From positions 1 through 23,893 of IMG/VR virus record IMGVR_UViG_3300037882_001127: a stretch of DNA of 23,893 nucleotides; one strand, 5' to 3'. The notes below the pieces were generated by a model. That model was given only the letters and a program-made list of their open reading frames with translations, ran no database searches and was not told the origin of the DNA. Shown piece after piece: positions 21,004-23,893 of the stretch; position 1 is the first letter of the stretch; the number at the start of each line of letters is the position of its first letter. The position numbers and the translations under genes are program-made. The stretch is from a virus.

Positions 21004-22516
21004 CGTTTTACAATTATACCCCGATCAAGCGGAGTTGATGGGTCGTGTCAGTGATGCGATGAAAAGGTTTAAGGCTATTCTGTTGCAGTCAGCAACCGGA
21101 TCGGGCAAAACCGCAATGGCTTTATGGATGATTTATAAATCCGGAGCGAAAAGATCATCGTTGCCACACCTCGCAGATAAAAAAATCATATTCACTGTGC
21201 CGCGCAAGGACTTGCTGGAGCAGACAAGCGAGAGCATGACCAAATACGGCATCTCTCACAGCTTTATTGCGTCCGGTAAGTTCTTTGATCCGTCCGCAGA
21301 TGTGTATATCGCGATGGTCGAGACAATGGGAAGCCGGATTATATCTGATATTGATGGCAAACTTATTCCCAAAGATGGAACAATTCCACAAGGCTATATT
21401 GTCATTGTGGATGAGACACATTTCGGGGCTGGATCGCTTGGCAAGATCATTGAGTATTATAAAAAAATGGGGGCGTGGGTCATTGGTTTATCTGCGACAC
21501 CTTGGAAGCTCAACGGCAAAGGTCTTGGCGAATGGTACGATCATATGGTCGAGGGTAAATCAATCGCATGGCTGATCGAAAATAAACGCCTATCCGATTA
21601 CGATTATTATTATGGTCGTCATGCTCCGGATTTGTCAAAGGTAAAGATTTTAGAGGGGGAATATAACCAAACGCAACTTGTCGCGCAGATGGAAAAAGAG
21701 AACGTCATTATCGGCGATTGCGTAGCTGACTATTTGCGATTATGTAGGGGCAAGAGACACCTTGTCCGATGCGTATCAATCAAACATAGTAAAATGGTTG
21801 CTGCCAGTTTTCAGGCTGCCGGAGTAAACGCCGTTCATGTTGACGGTGATACAGATATGGACGAGCGCAAAAGGATATTTATTGCATTCGCCAAAAAAGA
21901 AATTGATGTCCTGTGTTTCTGTGACCTATTGACATTCGGCTTTGACCTTTCTCAAGCATCCGGTCTTGATGTGTGTATTGAGAGCGGATCAGATTTGAAG
22001 CCGACAAAATCACTCGCCGCTCAATTGCAATGGTGGGGCAGACTGTTGCGCTACATGGCAGGGAAAACGGCAACCATTATCGACCATGTGAATAATTGGA
22101 AAGACCACGGCTTTCCGGATGATGATCGTGAATGGTCTTTGATGGGTAAAAAGAAAAAGAAACGGGGTGAAGTCGAAGAGCCAAAAGCCCCAACACGCCA
22201 ATGTCCAGAATGCCAATGCGCGCATAAGGTTAGACCGGACTGTCCACAATGCGGATATGTTTATCCGATTGATAGCCGCATGGTTGAAGAGGTTGCTGGA
22301 ACACTGGTCAAATTATCCAAGGAAGAGGCGGCGAAGTTAAAAGAGGCGGCAAAGTTTGCCCGTGTGAATGAGATTTATAATCTTAAAACATTAGATGAGC
22401 TGGTTAATTATGCCAGACAGAAAAAATATAAAAGTCCGATGAATTGGGCTTTGAGAATTTTCAACGCCAGACAAGCCAAGGAAAGGGCAAAACATGGAAA
22501 TCAACGAGCAATTTAA
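20996..22516 (+). CDS. SF2 DEAD/DEAH-type helicase with C-terminal zinc ribbon
   Basis: The 506-aa protein has Walker A ATGSGKT (33-39), a DETH box (139-142), motif III SATPW (166-170) and motif VI QWWGRLLR (345-352): the full SF2 set. Residues 403-419 hold Cys pairs (CPEC.., CPQC) forming a likely zinc ribbon, after a Lys-rich linker. I choose the TTG at 20996: GGAGGAG lies 7 nt upstream, and later ATGs would lose the N-terminal LYPDQAELM segment that matches the family's start. It would act in replication or recombination, coupled to the primase gene (8-nt overlap) and the exonuclease gene. Confidence 0.9.
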   Translation: MTSVLQLYPDQAELMGRVSDAMKRFKAILLQSATGSGKTAMALWMIYKSGAKRSSLPHLADKKIIFTVPRKDLLEQTSESMTKYGISHSFIASGKFFDPSADVYIAMVETMGSRIISDIDGKLIPKDGTIPQGYIVIVDETHFGAGSLGKIIEYYKKMGAWVIGLSATPWKLNGKGLGEWYDHMVEGKSIAWLIENKRLSDYDYYYGRHAPDLSKVKILEGEYNQTQLVAQMEKENVIIGDCVADYLRLCRGKRHLVRCVSIKHSKMVAASFQAAGVNAVHVDGDTDMDERKRIFIAFAKKEIDVLCFCDLLTFGFDLSQASGLDVCIESGSDLKPTKSLAAQLQWWGRLLRYMAGKTATIIDHVNNWKDHGFPDDDREWSLMGKKKKKRGEVEEPKAPTRQCPECQCAHKVRPDCPQCGYVYPIDSRMVEEVAGTLVKLSKEEAAKLKEAAKFARVNEIYNLKTLDELVNYARQKKYKSPMNWALRIFNARQAKERAKHGNQRAI

Positions 22517-23057
22517 AGATAGGATTGTCTTTATTGACACCGAAAGCACAAAGTTTATTAAAGGCGGAGGATTAAAACAAGAGGGGCAAGCTCGCGTTTG
22601 CCAGATCGCTTTAATATCCTGCGATGGGGTCGGGAATATTCTTGATGAATACTCATCAATTATTAAACCGGATGGCTGGTCAATATCAGAGGGCGCATAC
22701 AAAGTCCACGGTTTCACAGATGATCATTGCGCCGAGCATGGATTTGATATGAAAGATGTCATTCAGGTTTATCTTGGTTATGTTGCCTCTGCGACAAGCG
22801 TTGTTGCACATGGAATACATTTTGATAAGCAGATCATGGATATAGAATGCGCTTATCAGGGGCTAGAAAATCCCCGTAGGAGTTGGTTTTGTACTATGGT
22901 TGCCAACAAACATTTAAACAATGGTAAGTATGCCAGCCTTGCAAAATGTTACGAGCATTATTGCGGTGAGCCGATGCCAGAAGGTGCGCACGATGCGGTT
23001 GTTGATGCTCACGCGCTGCGGAAAATTTACTTTGCAATGAGGGGGATTAAATTATGA
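22494..23057 (+). CDS. DEDDh 3'-5' exonuclease
   Basis: The 187-aa product has the DnaQ/RNase T-type motifs in order: Exo I FIDTES (D15, E17), Exo II HGIHFDKQI (D111), and Exo III HDAVVDAHAL (H166, D171). These four acids plus His make a complete DEDDh site. The protein could proofread, degrade host DNA or trim recombination ends. It starts 23 nt inside the helicase gene and ends by ATGA overlap with the methyltransferase. Length is typical of stand-alone phage exonucleases. Confidence 0.9.
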   Translation: MEINEQFKDRIVFIDTESTKFIKGGGLKQEGQARVCQIALISCDGVGNILDEYSSIIKPDGWSISEGAYKVHGFTDDHCAEHGFDMKDVIQVYLGYVASATSVVAHGIHFDKQIMDIECAYQGLENPRRSWFCTMVANKHLNNGKYASLAKCYEHYCGEPMPEGAHDAVVDAHALRKIYFAMRGIKL

Positions 23058-23474
23058 GTGATAGAAGCGGTAAACCAGATGATGATCATTGGCAAACTCC
23101 CCAATGGTTATACGATCAATTAAATGCAGAGTTTAATTTTGATTTTGACCCCTGCCCTATCCATGCAGATTTTGATGGATTAAAAGTGTCGTGGGGGGGG
23201 GGCAAACTTTGTCAATCCTCCTTACAATCGGGTGGACAAGCCGAAGTTTATCAAAAAAGCATACGAAGAATGGAAGCAGGGGAAAACGTGTGTTCTGCTT
23301 ATTCCTGCGGCTACGGGTACGGCTCAATTTCACGACTTAATTTTGCCGAATGCAGAGGTTAGATTTTTACGGGGCAGGATTGCTTTTGTTGCCCCTGACC
23401 AGCCACGAAATGCAAAGGCAACCAAAAAAGGAAAGCACGACAGCATGATAGTAATTTTTAGAGGAAACAAATGA
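23054..23474 (+). CDS. Phage DNA N6-adenine methyltransferase, frameshifted at a G10 tract
   Basis: The first frame reads through DDHWQTPQWLYDQL and FDFDPCP to DGLKVSWGGG, then leaves frame. Skipping one G of the run at 23193-23202 restores SWGGANFVNPPYNRVDKPKF, with the catalytic NPPY, and continues to the TGA at 23472-23474. The repaired protein is 139 aa, matching the phage Dam-type methyltransferase family. As written, the first frame ends at 23362 without NPPY. The cause may be sequencing error, mutation, slippage or phase variation. It is tightly coupled: ATGA overlaps at both ends. Confidence 0.85.
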
Positions 23475-23848
23475 CACTAGAAGCCCCAATATTAGCAGCA
23501 ACCAGACTTGAAGCCAGCAATCTAGGCGGTAGGCTTTTCCGAAATAATCGCGGGTTATTTTACACCATGTCCGGATCAAAAACACGGGCGGGGCTGGAGG
23601 CTGATGGAGCGAGCGATTTAATAGGCGGCTTCCCTGTTGTCGTCACTCCGGAAATGGTTGGTCATACGGTCTTTATCTTCACGGCAGTTGAGACAAAGAA
23701 ATCTGCATGGACAGCCCCCAAAGGAGAGACAGAAGAACAGCAGCAGAAATTCATTAACTTTGTTAATAAAATGGGGGGCATTGCTTTTTTTCTAAATAAT
23801 GCAAATAATTTAAAAAAGATGATTGACGAACGCATAAAAGCTCTGTAA
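23471..23848 (+). CDS. VRR-NUC domain nuclease
   Basis: This 125-aa protein matches the VRR-NUC (PD-(D/E)XK-like) family: RLFRNNRG (21-28), GASDLIGG (46-53) with D49, TPEMVGHTVFIFTAVETKK (59-77) with E74 and K76, and the EEQQQKFINFV helix with the conserved Gln. Its catalytic set is complete. Such nucleases are common beside phage helicases and are thought to cut branched or replicating DNA. Its ATG overlaps the methyltransferase TGA. It is the last gene of this operon, followed by operator C. Confidence 0.9.
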   Translation: MTLEAPILAATRLEASNLGGRLFRNNRGLFYTMSGSKTRAGLEADGASDLIGGFPVVVTPEMVGHTVFIFTAVETKKSAWTAPKGETEEQQQKFINFVNKMGGIAFFLNNANNLKKMIDERIKAL

Positions 23849-23852
23849 ACAT

Positions 23853-23873
23853 TGTTTGACAAATCGTCAAACA
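23853..23873. promoter_or_regulatory. Operator-like palindrome C upstream of the next gene
   Basis: TGTTTGAC (23853-23860), 5 nt and GTCAAACA (23866-23873) form a dyad from the same half-sites as A and B, but in everted order. It begins 4 nt after the VRR-NUC stop and lies just before AGAAAGGT, a probable ribosome site for a gene beginning beyond the right edge. Confidence 0.65.
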
Positions 23874-23893
23874 AACATAGAAAGGTACTAAAA

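Overview
The window is a contiguous piece of a tailed-phage genome with podovirus-type virion genes. A leftward (minus-strand) packaging and virion module fills about 1-14106. A rightward (plus-strand) early/replication module fills about 15603 to the right edge. Between them is an AT-rich control region, about 14107-15602. The virion genes follow the Bordetella BPP-1 / epsilon15 / T7-like order: small terminase, large terminase, small gp7.3-like protein, head-tail connector (portal), Bbp19-like protein, scaffold, major capsid, probable decoration protein, tail adaptor, tail nozzle. No ribosomal, metabolic, integrase or DNA polymerase gene is visible. The host cannot be named; Shine-Dalgarno starts, sigma70-like promoters and mid-40s percent GC (estimated by eye) fit a Gram-negative bacterium.

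Left module, read right to left: a 127-aa coiled-coil protein (13723-14106), TerS, a small two-helix membrane protein, a 101-aa virion-like protein, a LamG + SGNH-hydrolase protein likely to modify surface sugars, a small ribbon-helix-helix protein, TerL, a GNAT acetyltransferase, then the connector and head genes. After the 234-aa gene there is an intrinsic terminator and then a clear extended -10 promoter, so the major capsid gene appears to start its own transcript. Tail adaptor, nozzle, a second GNAT protein and a gene cut by the window edge follow with ATGA stop/start overlaps.

Central region: the gene-free stretch 14107-14710 holds eleven copies of ATRGCAGA in both orientations, a 42-bp pure A/T tract and a 32-bp alternating purine/pyrimidine tract. 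This is the layout of a replication origin or a multi-site control region. A 51-aa ribbon-helix-helix gene, a hairpin terminator and a leftward operon of three tiny genes follow.

Right module: a set of small genes (unknowns plus a two-domain sliding-clamp-like protein) ends at a strong terminator (18081-18115). A second operon then encodes a TOPRIM/helicase protein, an SF2 helicase, a DEDDh exonuclease, an adenine methyltransferase interrupted at a G10 tract, and a VRR-NUC nuclease. A palindrome built from GTCAAACA/TGTTTGAC marks both operon starts and appears again, rearranged, before the gene just beyond the right edge.

Most novel-looking points: (1) a two-hairpin RNA element with compensatory base changes, found three times, each starting 10-11 nt after a stop codon; (2) the ATRGCAGA array; (3) the shared GTCAAACA/TGTTTGAC operator; (4) a family protein split by an in-frame amber codon at an expected Trp; (5) a methyltransferase put out of frame by one G in a G10 run.
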